A stretch of 22,102 nt of DNA from a virus: IMG/VR virus record IMGVR_UViG_3300032296_003914, positions 1-22,102 of that record. The stretch is one strand, 5' to 3'. Below are positions 13,952 through 20,226 of this stretch, in pieces. The notes below the pieces were generated by a model that saw nothing but the letters and a program-made list of their open reading frames with translations, was not told the DNA's origin and ran no database searches. The number at the start of each line of letters is the position of its first letter. Position 1 is the stretch's first letter. The position numbers and the translations under genes are program-made.

Positions 13952-14230
13952 ATGAAAAACTTAATTTATAAAATATTTTATGGATTTACTGTTATTGGCG
14001 GTGTTTGTTTTGTTTATGAGTTCGTAATGATGAATAACCCAGGTAGAGTTGTCTACTTGGGTTTTCTCACTATGATATCTGGTGTGATGACAATACTGTT
14101 TGAAAATCGTCCTGTAAAAACTGAAGCCCAAATAAGACATAATAAAAAAGTGGAAAACCAAGCATTTACATGTCTAATTTTTATAGCAATATCTGCTATT
14201 ATTGTTTTGTTCGTCACCCTAAAAGACTAA
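13952..14230 (+). CDS. Membrane protein with three predicted spans
   Basis: 92 residues, begins MKNLIYKIFYGFTVIGGVCF. Hydrophobic segments at about 7-26, 33-49 and 69-87 (FTCLIFIAISAIIVLFVTL), with a polar, basic stretch NRPVKTEAQIRHNKKVENQ between spans two and three. It follows the lipoprotein by 17 bases and lacks a recognised family. Because the lipoprotein and the membrane protein are adjacent, they may act together in the host envelope. Confidence 0.65.
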   Translation: MKNLIYKIFYGFTVIGGVCFVYEFVMMNNPGRVVYLGFLTMISGVMTILFENRPVKTEAQIRHNKKVENQAFTCLIFIAISAIIVLFVTLKD

Positions 14231-14268
14231 AGGTAAGGATTTTGACCGTTTTGACTTCATTAAAATGG

Positions 14269-14309
14269 CAGTTCTGGTAGGTAAGCTTAAACCTACCCCA
14301 GCACAACTG
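14269..14309 (+). other. Extended hairpin in the gap 14231-14359
   Basis: The 129-base gap holds a nested stem: CAGTT/AACTG outside and CTGGTAGGT with ACCTACCCCAG inside, closing an 8-base loop AAGCTTAA. No U-tract follows, so it is not a standard terminator. A 20-codon frame starting at 14265 overlaps it but is not convincing. It could be an mRNA processing or stability element, or a leader structure of the next gene. Confidence 0.5.
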
Positions 14310-14359
14310 GTAAACTGTAATAAGTAAACTTAATTTATTTAAACTTTAATTGTTTTTAA

Positions 14360-14764
14360 ATGAAACAAAAAATTATGAGTGTATTGCTTCAAACAGGCAA
14401 CAATCTCACCTCTGATGAAATTATGTGGGCCGCTTCACATCTTCCTGACAATGAACAAAAAGGTAGTTATGACCCGCAAAATGATCAGTATGATCATTCT
14501 GAAGAAAATGTTTTTAAAGCGTTATGCATTACTAAAAAACAAGCACAAGAAGTTGCTGAAGTTTTAGGAATTGCAACAACAAAACTAATTATTAAATCCA
14601 AATCTGAAAAGTACAAGATGTCAAATGCTGTTCAGGAAGTAATTGAAAAAGGTAATAAAATACCTGCTTTTCAAAAACTTCTCGTTGCTAAAATGATCCA
14701 AGAAGCATTGCATCAAATGGCTGAAATAAAAGGTTTTATAAACGATGATGATGATGATGAATAA
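14360..14764 (+). CDS. Uncharacterised 134-residue protein with acidic tail
   Basis: Begins MKQKIMSVLLQTGNNLTSDE. Helical throughout; a stretch ITKKQAQEVAEVLGIATTKLIIKSKSEKYKM may be a helix-turn-helix-like or four-helix segment. It ends in a run of Asp residues (NDDDDDE). No signal or membrane segment, no recognised family. Its stop codon overlaps the first base of a tRNA-like minihelix, so the 3' end of this mRNA may be formed by tRNA-processing enzymes. Confidence 0.7.
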   Translation: MKQKIMSVLLQTGNNLTSDEIMWAASHLPDNEQKGSYDPQNDQYDHSEENVFKALCITKKQAQEVAEVLGIATTKLIIKSKSEKYKMSNAVQEVIEKGNKIPAFQKLLVAKMIQEALHQMAEIKGFINDDDDDE

Positions 14765-14809
14765 CCGGAATGGTGGAATTCAGAGAGGGTTCGAATCCCT
14801 CTCCTGGTT
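14764..14809 (+). ncRNA. tRNA-like minihelix (acceptor and T arm without anticodon arm)
   Basis: A 46-nt element: ACCGGAA (first strand of an acceptor, one A-C mismatch), then U8-G9, a 12-base linker GTGGAATTCAGA like the start of a tRNA-Leu D arm, then the T arm GAGGG-TTCGAAT-CCCTC (a seven-pair T stem is possible), TCCTGGT as acceptor 3' strand, then T and CA. The T loop is a perfect bacterial TTCGAAT. The anticodon arm, most of the D arm and the variable arm are missing. The first base is the last base of the preceding stop codon. It looks like a tRNA-Leu remnant or a deliberate tRNA mimic that recruits RNase P or RNase Z and sets the 5' end of the RNA that follows. Confidence 0.65.
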
Positions 14810-15008
14810 CAAGGAGTGAAATGCTAGAGTGACTAGCACCTCCCCACAGTCATATCTGACGGGGCATATGCGCGTAAAGACTTCCCAAGATACTGTGACG
14901 AATAATAACTCTATGTATTTAGAGACAGGTCGTTCTTATATCTTGCAACAGTGGTAATATCGTATGCAGTGTGGGCAGCTCTATTTCTGTATTTAACTAA
15001 CAATGATA
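14810..15008 (+). ncRNA. Structured untranslated RNA candidate downstream of the tRNA-like element
   Basis: About 200 bases with no credible ORF, from the tRNA-like element to a strong terminator. Stems visible: GGAG/CTCC enclosing GCTAG-AGTGA-CTAGC (14814-14844), CACAGT/ACTGTG spanning about 50 bases (14846-14902), GTCA/TGAC inside that, and CTCTA/TAGAG. G+C is higher than in the genes. The tRNA-like head, the body and the terminator together look like one RNA gene of about 270 nt. A likeness of part of this to the P7 region of group I introns was tested and rejected. Family unknown. Confidence 0.5.
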
Positions 15009-15034
15009 AAGACCCTGAATGACAGGGTCTTTTT
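15009..15034 (+). terminator. Intrinsic terminator of the structured RNA island
   Basis: AAGACCCTG-AATGA-CAGGGTCTT (9 pairs) followed by a T run. There is no CDS between this hairpin and the tRNA-like element 200 bases upstream, so it ends an RNA gene or an untranslated mRNA tail. Confidence 0.9.
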
Positions 15035-15084
15035 CAAAATTAAATTGTGAATCATTAATTATCTATAACAAAAAAAAATGTATC

Positions 15085-16098
15085 ATGAGTACAAATCAAA
15101 CCGCTGGATTCCAAGTTTTAATCCCTGAACAAGCCATTCAAGAAAGAGTGGACAAACTCGTGGCGTATAAACTGCGTCATGAAAAATTGCATAACATACT
15201 AGGTGATGTTATTGGCAAACAAAGACTTGAAATTGTCGAAGACCTGAAAAAACATTGTGTTGAAACTGTAACAGATGATTTTCTTTCTGTTAAAGAGAGA
15301 ATCATTAATTCCTATTTGGAAAGCAAGAGAACACAAATTATTTTGAAAGGTGAACTTAGGGCGGATGTTCAAGATCCTACAGCCCATAAAGAATTACCAA
15401 AGTTAATTACTTTCTTAAATCTGTTTAATCAAGCAATGATTGTAGGTCCTACAGGATCAGGTAAATCAACACTTGCTAAACAGGCTGCAAAAGCAATGAA
15501 CTTGCGGTATTCTTCATTTTCCTGTAATATGGAAGCAAGCAAGTCAGAACTTGTAGGTTTTGCTAATCTTAATGGTTATGTAAACTCACAGTTTCTTGAT
15601 TTCTATGAGAATGGCGGTGTATTTCTTATAGATGAGTATGACGCAATGAGTCCTTCTATTGCTGTTGTGCTTAATGCTGTATTTGACCGCACTGGACAAA
15701 TTTCTGTACCTAACAGAACACAAAATCCTATTGCTAAAAAGAATAAGAATTTTTATTGTATTCTTGCCGGCAATACTTGGGGTTCTGGTTCTGTAGAGTA
15801 TCAGGGTAGAGAAATGCAAGATATGGCATTCCTTGACAGGTTCAAATTGTGCAGAATTATGGTAGATTATGATGAGAACATCGAGAGATCTATTGCTGGT
15901 GAACATTATGACTGGTTTGTTAAAATCAGAAATTTTGTCAACAATAATCTTGAGAATGAGAAGTTTTCAACAAGGTCTATTCATGATGCTGCTACTCTTT
16001 TAGCTAATGATATTAGCAAAGAAGATGTGCTGAACATGATATCTGTTCACTGGGATGAAGCCTTACAGGACAAATTTCGGACAAGAGTTGGTTATTGA
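15085..16098 (+). CDS. AAA+ ATPase, MoxR/CobS-like
   Basis: 337 residues from MSTNQTAGFQVLIPEQAIQE; an in-frame ATG at 15019 lies inside the preceding terminator and is rejected. Walker A GPTGSGKST (121-129), Walker B GGVFLIDEYD (177-186), sensor 1 Asn in CILAGNTWG (N230), and an arginine-finger region LDRFK (R252). The N-terminal ~110 residues are helical and charged. The ATPase resembles CobS/MoxR proteins, which act as remodelling machines usually paired with a VWA-type protein. The next gene fits that partner role. In phages this pair is found in several groups and its target is unknown. Terminators before and after make this pair a two-step unit. Confidence 0.85.
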   Translation: MSTNQTAGFQVLIPEQAIQERVDKLVAYKLRHEKLHNILGDVIGKQRLEIVEDLKKHCVETVTDDFLSVKERIINSYLESKRTQIILKGELRADVQDPTAHKELPKLITFLNLFNQAMIVGPTGSGKSTLAKQAAKAMNLRYSSFSCNMEASKSELVGFANLNGYVNSQFLDFYENGGVFLIDEYDAMSPSIAVVLNAVFDRTGQISVPNRTQNPIAKKNKNFYCILAGNTWGSGSVEYQGREMQDMAFLDRFKLCRIMVDYDENIERSIAGEHYDWFVKIRNFVNNNLENEKFSTRSIHDAATLLANDISKEDVLNMISVHWDEALQDKFRTRVGY

Positions 16099-16107
16099 TT
16101 CACATAC

Positions 16108-16133
16108 GGGGAGAGAGCAATCTTTCCCCTTTT
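16108..16133 (+). terminator. Hairpin terminator between the ATPase and its partner gene
   Basis: GGGGAGAG-AGCAAT-CTTTCCCC (8 pairs, one G-T) followed by TTTT. Because the partner gene starts 13 bases later, the stem may attenuate rather than end transcription, setting the ratio of ATPase to partner. Confidence 0.75.
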
Positions 16134-16145
16134 AAAAAATGTAAA

Positions 16146-16994
16146 ATGAAAAGATTTATCAACAACGATACCTATAACATCATTTACGAAAATTTAAAAG
16201 AGTTTTTTGATAACACCGATCCTAAAAATCCTTCTCCTGAAATGAATCGTGACAATCAAAATAATCATAGAGAAATGGAAGGTGATAGAAGTTGGCGTTA
16301 TGGTGATGAGGAAACAAAAGCTAAGTTTTATGATGTAAGATTTGATGCTGCTAAAGGTAAAAAACTTTGTGAACAAGATGTTAAATCTACAATGGCGGAT
16401 AAAAAGTATAAAAAACTTCTGCAGCAAGCCCTCACTTATCGTAAAAGAATAAAGTTTGAAGATTCTGGTTTTAGACTAAATGTTCCTAAAGCTATTTCTG
16501 GAGAAGATAAATATTTTGGTGTTTTCAAAAACTCAAAAAGACCAATAGTTAAGATTGCAATTAACATATGTGGTTCAGCCTGTGTTGATCAAAATGAGTT
16601 TAGAAAAGTTGCAAGAACAGCAATACCCACTATTTACGCTCTTGAAACTGCTGGTATTTCTACAGAGGTTTATTATATTGCAGCAGCAAAAGATACACAT
16701 CCTGATGCAGCTCGTTATACTGTTACTCATGTAAAAATTAAATCAGCAAAGGAAAGATTTAACTGGACTACATTTGCACCGGTGTTTTGTTTGGGTTCAT
16801 ATCGCGAGAGTATATTCATGTCATGGATTAATTCAGAACATGAAGTTTCTAGCGGTTTAGGACGTCCTATGGAAAATAGAGAGATTGCAGATAAAAATAA
16901 CTTTGGTTATACTTCTGTAATTGGTCTTAATGGAGCCGGTCCAATAAATGTAGTAAACGAGATATTTTCTAAAATTCAAAAAAAGGAGTGTTAA
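16146..16994 (+). CDS. Probable VWA-like partner of the MoxR/CobS-like ATPase
   Basis: 282 residues from MKRFINNDTYNIIYENLKEF. An N-terminal charged region (about 1-100) has the helix MADKKYKKLLQQALTYRKRI. The C-terminal half has alternating strands: PIVKIAINICGSACVDQNEF, TAGISTEVYYIAA, YTVTHVKIKSAKERFNWTTFAPVF, SIFMSWINS and NFGYTSVIGL, which look like a von Willebrand A-type alpha/beta domain, as in CobT. The classical MIDAS motif DxSxS is replaced by NICGSAC, with only serine and cysteine visible, so metal binding is uncertain. Role inferred: adaptor that tells the AAA+ ATPase what to remodel. The stop codon lies inside the terminator hairpin. Confidence 0.68.
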   Translation: MKRFINNDTYNIIYENLKEFFDNTDPKNPSPEMNRDNQNNHREMEGDRSWRYGDEETKAKFYDVRFDAAKGKKLCEQDVKSTMADKKYKKLLQQALTYRKRIKFEDSGFRLNVPKAISGEDKYFGVFKNSKRPIVKIAINICGSACVDQNEFRKVARTAIPTIYALETAGISTEVYYIAAAKDTHPDAARYTVTHVKIKSAKERFNWTTFAPVFCLGSYRESIFMSWINSEHEVSSGLGRPMENREIADKNNFGYTSVIGLNGAGPINVVNEIFSKIQKKEC

Positions 16995-17012
16995 TAGCAC
17001 TCCTATTTTTTT
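16985..17012 (+). terminator. Intrinsic terminator overlapping the stop codon
   Basis: GGAGTG-TTAATAG-CACTCC followed by TATTTTTTT. The stop codon TAA is in the loop, so the ribosome would have to clear it before the hairpin forms; this couples termination to translation. Confidence 0.88.
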
Positions 17013-17016
17013 AGTT

Positions 17017-17385
17017 ATGTATTATCTACTTAATGAAAACAAAGAACCTTATAAAGTTTCTATAGAAGAAGGGTTAAAAATTTATGACGACCCTGAAATG
17101 AAAATTGTTCAACAAGATAGAATTGATGATGTTTTTGTTTCCACTGTATTTTTAGGAATGGATCATGGATGGAATATTGATAAAGATGTAAATTATAAAC
17201 CAGTTTTGTGGGAAACTATGATTTTTGGTGGTGAGCATGACCAATATCAAGAAAGATACACTAGTTATAAAGATGCTCTAAGAGGTCATTTTGCAGCACT
17301 TTCTCTTGTACAACGTCCTAAAACTACTGAAGATGATGATCCTATGCCATCTGATTGGAAGTATGAAGACAAATTACCTTTTTAA
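17017..17385 (+). CDS. Conserved-type phage hypothetical protein, 122 residues
   Basis: Begins MYYLLNENKEPYKVSIEEGL. The strings VSTVFLGMDHGWN, PVLWETMIFGGEHDQYQERY and ALRGHFAALSLV have the form of a very widespread phage protein of unknown function, in which a 'TVFLGxDH', 'FETMIFGG' and 'RY.T..eA..GH' pattern is kept. No signal or membrane segments. It starts four bases after a terminator and is followed by a 260-base gene-free island. I know of no demonstrated activity. Confidence 0.8.
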   Translation: MYYLLNENKEPYKVSIEEGLKIYDDPEMKIVQQDRIDDVFVSTVFLGMDHGWNIDKDVNYKPVLWETMIFGGEHDQYQERYTSYKDALRGHFAALSLVQRPKTTEDDDPMPSDWKYEDKLPF

Positions 17386-17645
17386 AGATACGTTGCAGGT
17401 CAGCTCTGCATAGTACAGATCTGTATGATGAGAAATAGGGTTGCACCTATATGATCTTGCTGATAGGACAAAGTTCTATTCAGGTTAATTCACCTGGGTA
17501 TTGCACTAAACGATTTATTCCTAACCCTTCTAGCGTGACTAGAACAGCAGTAAGCTAAGTTGGACAAATTGTCCAGAATTGATATTGCTATGGGGACAGC
17601 CAGATCACCTGTAGTTGGATAAAATAGGGTGATATTTTTAACTTT
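17386..17645 (+). ncRNA. Gene-free hairpin-rich island, possible ncRNA
   Basis: About 260 bases with no credible ORF. Perfect or near-perfect small stems: TCTG/CAGA (about 17405-17420), ATAGG-GTTGCA-CCTAT (17437-17453), AGGAC-AAA-GTTCT (17466-17478), CAGGT-TAATTC-ACCTG (17483-17498), TTCTAG-CGTGA-CTAGAA (17528-17545) and TGGACA-AAT-TGTCCA (17562-17575). The end has ATCACC/GGTGAT (17604-17633) followed by ATTTTTA, a weak terminator. G+C is above that of the genes. The TTCTAG-CGTGA-CTAGAA hairpin resembles GCTAG-AGTGA-CTAGC in the island at 14810. No known family was recognised. Confidence 0.45.
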
Positions 17646-17657
17646 TTAAATCTTTTT

Positions 17658-17993
17658 ATGAAGAAATTTCAAATAATCTGTAAATATCCAGAAGATAGTG
17701 CTTTATCACAAGGAGAACAACATGAATATGATATTTATGTTGATGATGAAGGTGATGATACAATTTATTACTTGCATTATTCTAATAGCGAATCCTGGAC
17801 TGATGAATATAGAGGTATGAATATCATGTCTATAATAGATCATGGTAACGGATTTACTTTAAACAAGAAAATTGAAAAAGATCTTGAATATATACAAGGT
17901 CTTCAAATTATGATATTATTTAATTTTGTAAATAAATATGATAATTTTTTTACAGGAGAAGTAAGACTGTCTACATTTTTATACAACATTTAA
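17658..17993 (+). CDS. Uncharacterised 111-residue protein
   Basis: Begins MKKFQIICKYPEDSALSQGE. Acidic, beta-rich pattern (QIICKYP, YDIYVDDEGDDTIYYLHY, WTDEYRGMNIMSII) with a C-terminal helix LEYIQGLQIMILFNFVNKYD. No signal or membrane segment and no recognised family. It sits nine bases before the next gene and probably shares its transcript. Confidence 0.65.
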   Translation: MKKFQIICKYPEDSALSQGEQHEYDIYVDDEGDDTIYYLHYSNSESWTDEYRGMNIMSIIDHGNGFTLNKKIEKDLEYIQGLQIMILFNFVNKYDNFFTGEVRLSTFLYNI

Positions 17994-18002
17994 ATCATTC
18001 TT

Positions 18003-18566
18003 ATGGATAAGTTAAAACAACTTAAAGAAGATCATATTAATACAATTAAAAAAATGATTTTTAAAGATAATATTGAAGCATTTTTGCAGATATATGCTAA
18101 AAGGAATAATAAAGAAGATGATGAAGAAGATATTATTATTCAAGTGCCTTTAAATGCAAAAGATGATGCAGACAAAGATTTTTTTGTAAAAAGTGTAATT
18201 CCAAAATTAAATATAAAATTAAAAGAACTTGGTGTTAAGATAATCTTAGTAACTTTTAATAGTGAGGCTTGGGTAAAGAAAATAAACATAAAAGATACAC
18301 TTTCAAAAAAAGCAATGGACAATGCTGATGTTAGCGAAATTGTGTTTATTTCTTTTTCATCTGAAAATGAAGAAGAAATATTAGCATATGATATTATACA
18401 AAATCTTGAAATTGACGATGAAGGTAATTTAATAGAAAAACCTCTTGAGGTTGATGAAGATGGAGATTTTATTAGAAATATAAAACTTGAACTAAATTCA
18501 GATTTTGTAAGTAGTAAAGCTGGCGGAGGTAGATTTCATAACTTATATAAAAAATTAACAGAATGA
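18003..18566 (+). CDS. Uncharacterised 187-residue protein
   Basis: Begins MDKLKQLKEDHINTIKKMIF. Helical N-terminus, then IIIQVPLNAKDDADKDFFVKS, a Rossmann-like strand region LKELGVKIILVTFNSEAWVKK and acidic strands VSEIVFISFSSENEEEI. The C-terminus ends KAGGGRFHNLYKKLTE. No known family; the pattern of alternating strands and helices suggests an alpha/beta fold. The stop overlaps the start of the following coiled-coil ORF (ATGA). Confidence 0.68.
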   Translation: MDKLKQLKEDHINTIKKMIFKDNIEAFLQIYAKRNNKEDDEEDIIIQVPLNAKDDADKDFFVKSVIPKLNIKLKELGVKIILVTFNSEAWVKKINIKDTLSKKAMDNADVSEIVFISFSSENEEEILAYDIIQNLEIDDEGNLIEKPLEVDEDGDFIRNIKLELNSDFVSSKAGGGRFHNLYKKLTE

Positions 18567-18733
18567 GTATATTTGATATTATAAACCCGTGTAAGAAAAA
18601 GGATGAAACAATCCAAAATCTTAAAAAAGAAATAGAAGTTTTAGAAGGTAAAATAGTAGAAAAACAACACCAAATAAATAAAACTAATGCGTATTATAAG
18701 AAAATACTGCATAGCTTAAAAAAGAAAAAGTAG
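18563..18733 (+). CDS. 56-residue coiled-coil protein
   Basis: Starts in the ATGA overlap with the previous stop and ends in TAG at 18731-18733. Sequence begins MSIFDIINPCKKKDE; from about residue 16 a heptad-like helix TIQNLKKEIEVLEGKIVEKQ continues to a lysine-rich end. The overlap plus clean coiled-coil pattern make it likely to be translated. Function unknown; possibly an oligomerisation partner of the upstream protein. Confidence 0.6.
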   Translation: MSIFDIINPCKKKDETIQNLKKEIEVLEGKIVEKQHQINKTNAYYKKILHSLKKKK

Positions 18734-18771
18734 TTTATAGCTGTATACTATTGGTTTTGTTTTAATTATAG

Positions 18772-18801
18772 TTGTTTTATATAAGATTATACTTAGGTTT
18801 G
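18772..18801 (+). promoter_or_regulatory. Bacteroidota-type promoter
   Basis: TTG (18772-18774), 19 bases, then TAGGTTTG (18794-18801), an exact fit to TTG-N19-TAnnTTTG. The ATG of the following gene is 17 bases downstream, giving a very short leader. Confidence 0.72.
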
Positions 18802-18817
18802 TATAAATGACAAATCT

Positions 18818-19060
18818 ATGTTATACAGTTTACCGACAGGTAAAGTGATAGAGCTATCAATTGAGCAATATCTAGAGTTAACAGATGAGGAGTTAGAATA
18901 CTTAATTTCAATAAACTATGGAGAATCTATTGAAAATCCTTTTTTTGGATCTATATTAGATAAACCAGAACCACTTGATATTGATTATTCTAGTATAATC
19001 CCCCCACCTATTACTGAAATTGATGAATCTATTGACTTTAATCCTGAAGAAGAAGAATAG
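18818..19060 (+). CDS. Uncharacterised acidic 80-residue protein
   Basis: Begins MLYSLPTGKVIELSIEQYLE. The first third (LSIEQYLELTDEELEYLISI) is a helix-turn-helix-like acidic motif of the type I remember from many small phage proteins; the second half is low-complexity and acidic, DEPxxIDYSS-type, ending IDESIDFNPEEEE. Net charge is strongly negative; a DNA-mimic or protein-binding role is speculative. It has its own promoter and is followed directly by a 10-bp tandem repeat and a terminator, so it appears monocistronic. Confidence 0.7.
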   Translation: MLYSLPTGKVIELSIEQYLELTDEELEYLISINYGESIENPFFGSILDKPEPLDIDYSSIIPPPITEIDESIDFNPEEEE

Positions 19061-19100
19061 TTATTAAGACTTATTAGCAGTTATTAGCACTTATTAATCC
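19061..19100 (+). repeat. Four-copy 10-bp tandem repeat (TTATTA every 10 bases)
   Basis: Immediately after the TAG stop, TTATTA recurs at 19061, 19071, 19081 and 19091, each followed by four variable bases (AAGAC-, AGCAG-, AGCAC-, AATCC-type), with a fifth degenerate copy TTATAT at 19101. The 10-base period matches one turn of B-DNA, so the AT steps are in helical phase. This could bend the DNA or form an operator array. It sits just upstream of a terminator. Confidence 0.88.
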
Positions 19101-19110
19101 TTATATATAA

Positions 19111-19144
19111 AATGGGACAGAGCATTTCTGTCCCATTATTTTTT
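19111..19144 (+). terminator. Intrinsic terminator
   Basis: AATGGGACAGA-GCATT-TCTGTCCCATT (11 perfect pairs) followed by ATTTTTT. Ends the transcript of the acidic 80-residue gene. Confidence 0.93.
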
Positions 19145-19171
19145 AATCATTTTTTAAATCATCATCATATC

Positions 19172-19696
19172 ATGAAAAATGAAAACAAAACAATAACAGT
19201 TTCAAAAAACCACATGACTGTTAATTATTTAGACACTCAAAAGCATTACACTTACACGCTACCTGAGAACGATCCTAACCGGGAGATTAAACTTTTTGGT
19301 AAAAAGTACAAAGATTTTAAAATTAAAACAGAAAAAAAAGACTTTTTGACCCCACTTCAAAGAGAAATTTTTGATGATTTAGTTTATGCTAAACATAAAA
19401 TGACCAAAAGTGAAATAAATACTTTACCTTTGATAAAGAAATACCGAATAAAAGTACTTTCTGTTGAAGTTGAAAAAACTCTAAATCATTGGAAACAAGA
19501 AATAGTCTTTAGTAAAATTGATTCTTTGTTATTAAAGTTATTTCCAAAGTCTCCAATAGTAAAACAACTTGTTGAAATAGGATATGAAGAAGTCAAAGAT
19601 TTATATCCTGATAAAATAAGTATTCATGATGTAGTTTCAGAAATGGATATAGCAGAGTATTTAGTCGGGAAAGGTTTATTTCCTAAATTTAAATAA
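19172..19696 (+). CDS. Uncharacterised 174-residue protein
   Basis: Start chosen at MKNENKTITVSKNHMTVNYL because the longer upstream frame runs through the terminator hairpin. N-terminal beta region (KTITVSKNHMTVNYLDTQKHYTYTL) followed by helices DFLTPLQREIFDDLVYAKHK and the C-terminal VVSEMDIAEYLVGKGLFPKF. No signal or membrane segments and no recognised domain. The stop overlaps the next gene's ATG by one base (TAATG), pointing to coupled translation. Confidence 0.7.
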   Translation: MKNENKTITVSKNHMTVNYLDTQKHYTYTLPENDPNREIKLFGKKYKDFKIKTEKKDFLTPLQREIFDDLVYAKHKMTKSEINTLPLIKKYRIKVLSVEVEKTLNHWKQEIVFSKIDSLLLKLFPKSPIVKQLVEIGYEEVKDLYPDKISIHDVVSEMDIAEYLVGKGLFPKFK

Positions 19697-20007
19697 TGAG
19701 CTATCACAATTTATCAAATGAAGAAATTGTATTTCTTTACTATGTAGGTAATTCTGTTGTATCACAATATGAAGAAGTGTATAACGACAGTACTTTAACA
19801 CAGTCTATATCTACAGATATGGGTTTAATGGAACTTAAAACAGAACTTCCAAAAGAACTGTTAGATGAAATGTTAAAAAGTAAACATTACCTTATAATGA
19901 AACAAATTGTTAAAAAGCTCCAACCTATCTACATTCTCATCAAAGATGTTGAGCCTGAACTTGTAGAAGAAATGGATAAACTATTTAATTACAAATTAAA
20001 AGAATAA
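19696..20007 (+). CDS. Uncharacterised 103-residue protein
   Basis: Begins MSYHNLSNEEIVFLYYVGNS. Helical and acidic: ELKTELPKELLDEMLKSKHY, MKQIVKKLQPIYILIKDVEP, ending MDKLFNYKLKE. No membrane segment or known family. The gene is coupled to the 174-residue gene upstream and followed three bases later by another small gene. Confidence 0.68.
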   Translation: MSYHNLSNEEIVFLYYVGNSVVSQYEEVYNDSTLTQSISTDMGLMELKTELPKELLDEMLKSKHYLIMKQIVKKLQPIYILIKDVEPELVEEMDKLFNYKLKE

Positions 20008-20010
20008 AAA

Positions 20011-20226
20011 ATGGAAAATATTATTATTATTAATGGATCTATAAAAATGGTAATTGTACCAGAAAATGGATCTGACACAGATTTATTTAAAAAATTAAGT
20101 GACCAAGGCGAATTAGAAGTAGTATTTAAAAGTCATCCTGTAGGACTTTTAGAAAAATCTGTTAAAGATTGTTTTATTATAAGAAAAAAAGAAACAGCTA
20201 AAATTGATGATCAAAGCGAAGCTTAA
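20011..20226 (+). CDS. Uncharacterised 71-residue protein
   Basis: Begins MENIIIINGSIKMVIVPENG. Short alpha/beta: an N-terminal beta hairpin IIIINGSIKMVIVPENGSD, the helix LFKKLSDQGELEVVF and KSHPVGLLEKSVKDCFII. No family recognised. It overlaps the following zinc-finger/HNH-like gene by 20 bases, so they are co-translated. Confidence 0.65.
   Translation: MENIIIINGSIKMVIVPENGSDTDLFKKLSDQGELEVVFKSHPVGLLEKSVKDCFIIRKKETAKIDDQSEA

Noticed and set aside
14265-14327. 20-codon micro-ORF MAVLVGKLKPTPAQLVNCNK
   Set aside because: Its whole length coincides with a nested hairpin, and nothing supports translation.
14846-14905. Resemblance of CACAGT...AAGATACTGTG to the P7 (R/S) elements of a group I intron
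   Set aside because: The P7-like pairing lacks the usual bulge and G-binding layout, no P3 or P8 could be placed, and there is no exon pair that would be joined.
12447-19060. Possible reassignment of TAG as a sense codon, as in some crAss-like phages
   Set aside because: TAG is used as a normal stop at 12615-12617, 18731-18733 and 19058-19060, and no clear TAG-reading suppressor tRNA is present.
19061-19100. CRISPR-like array
   Set aside because: The repeat unit is only 10 bases with no spacers; there are no cas genes.
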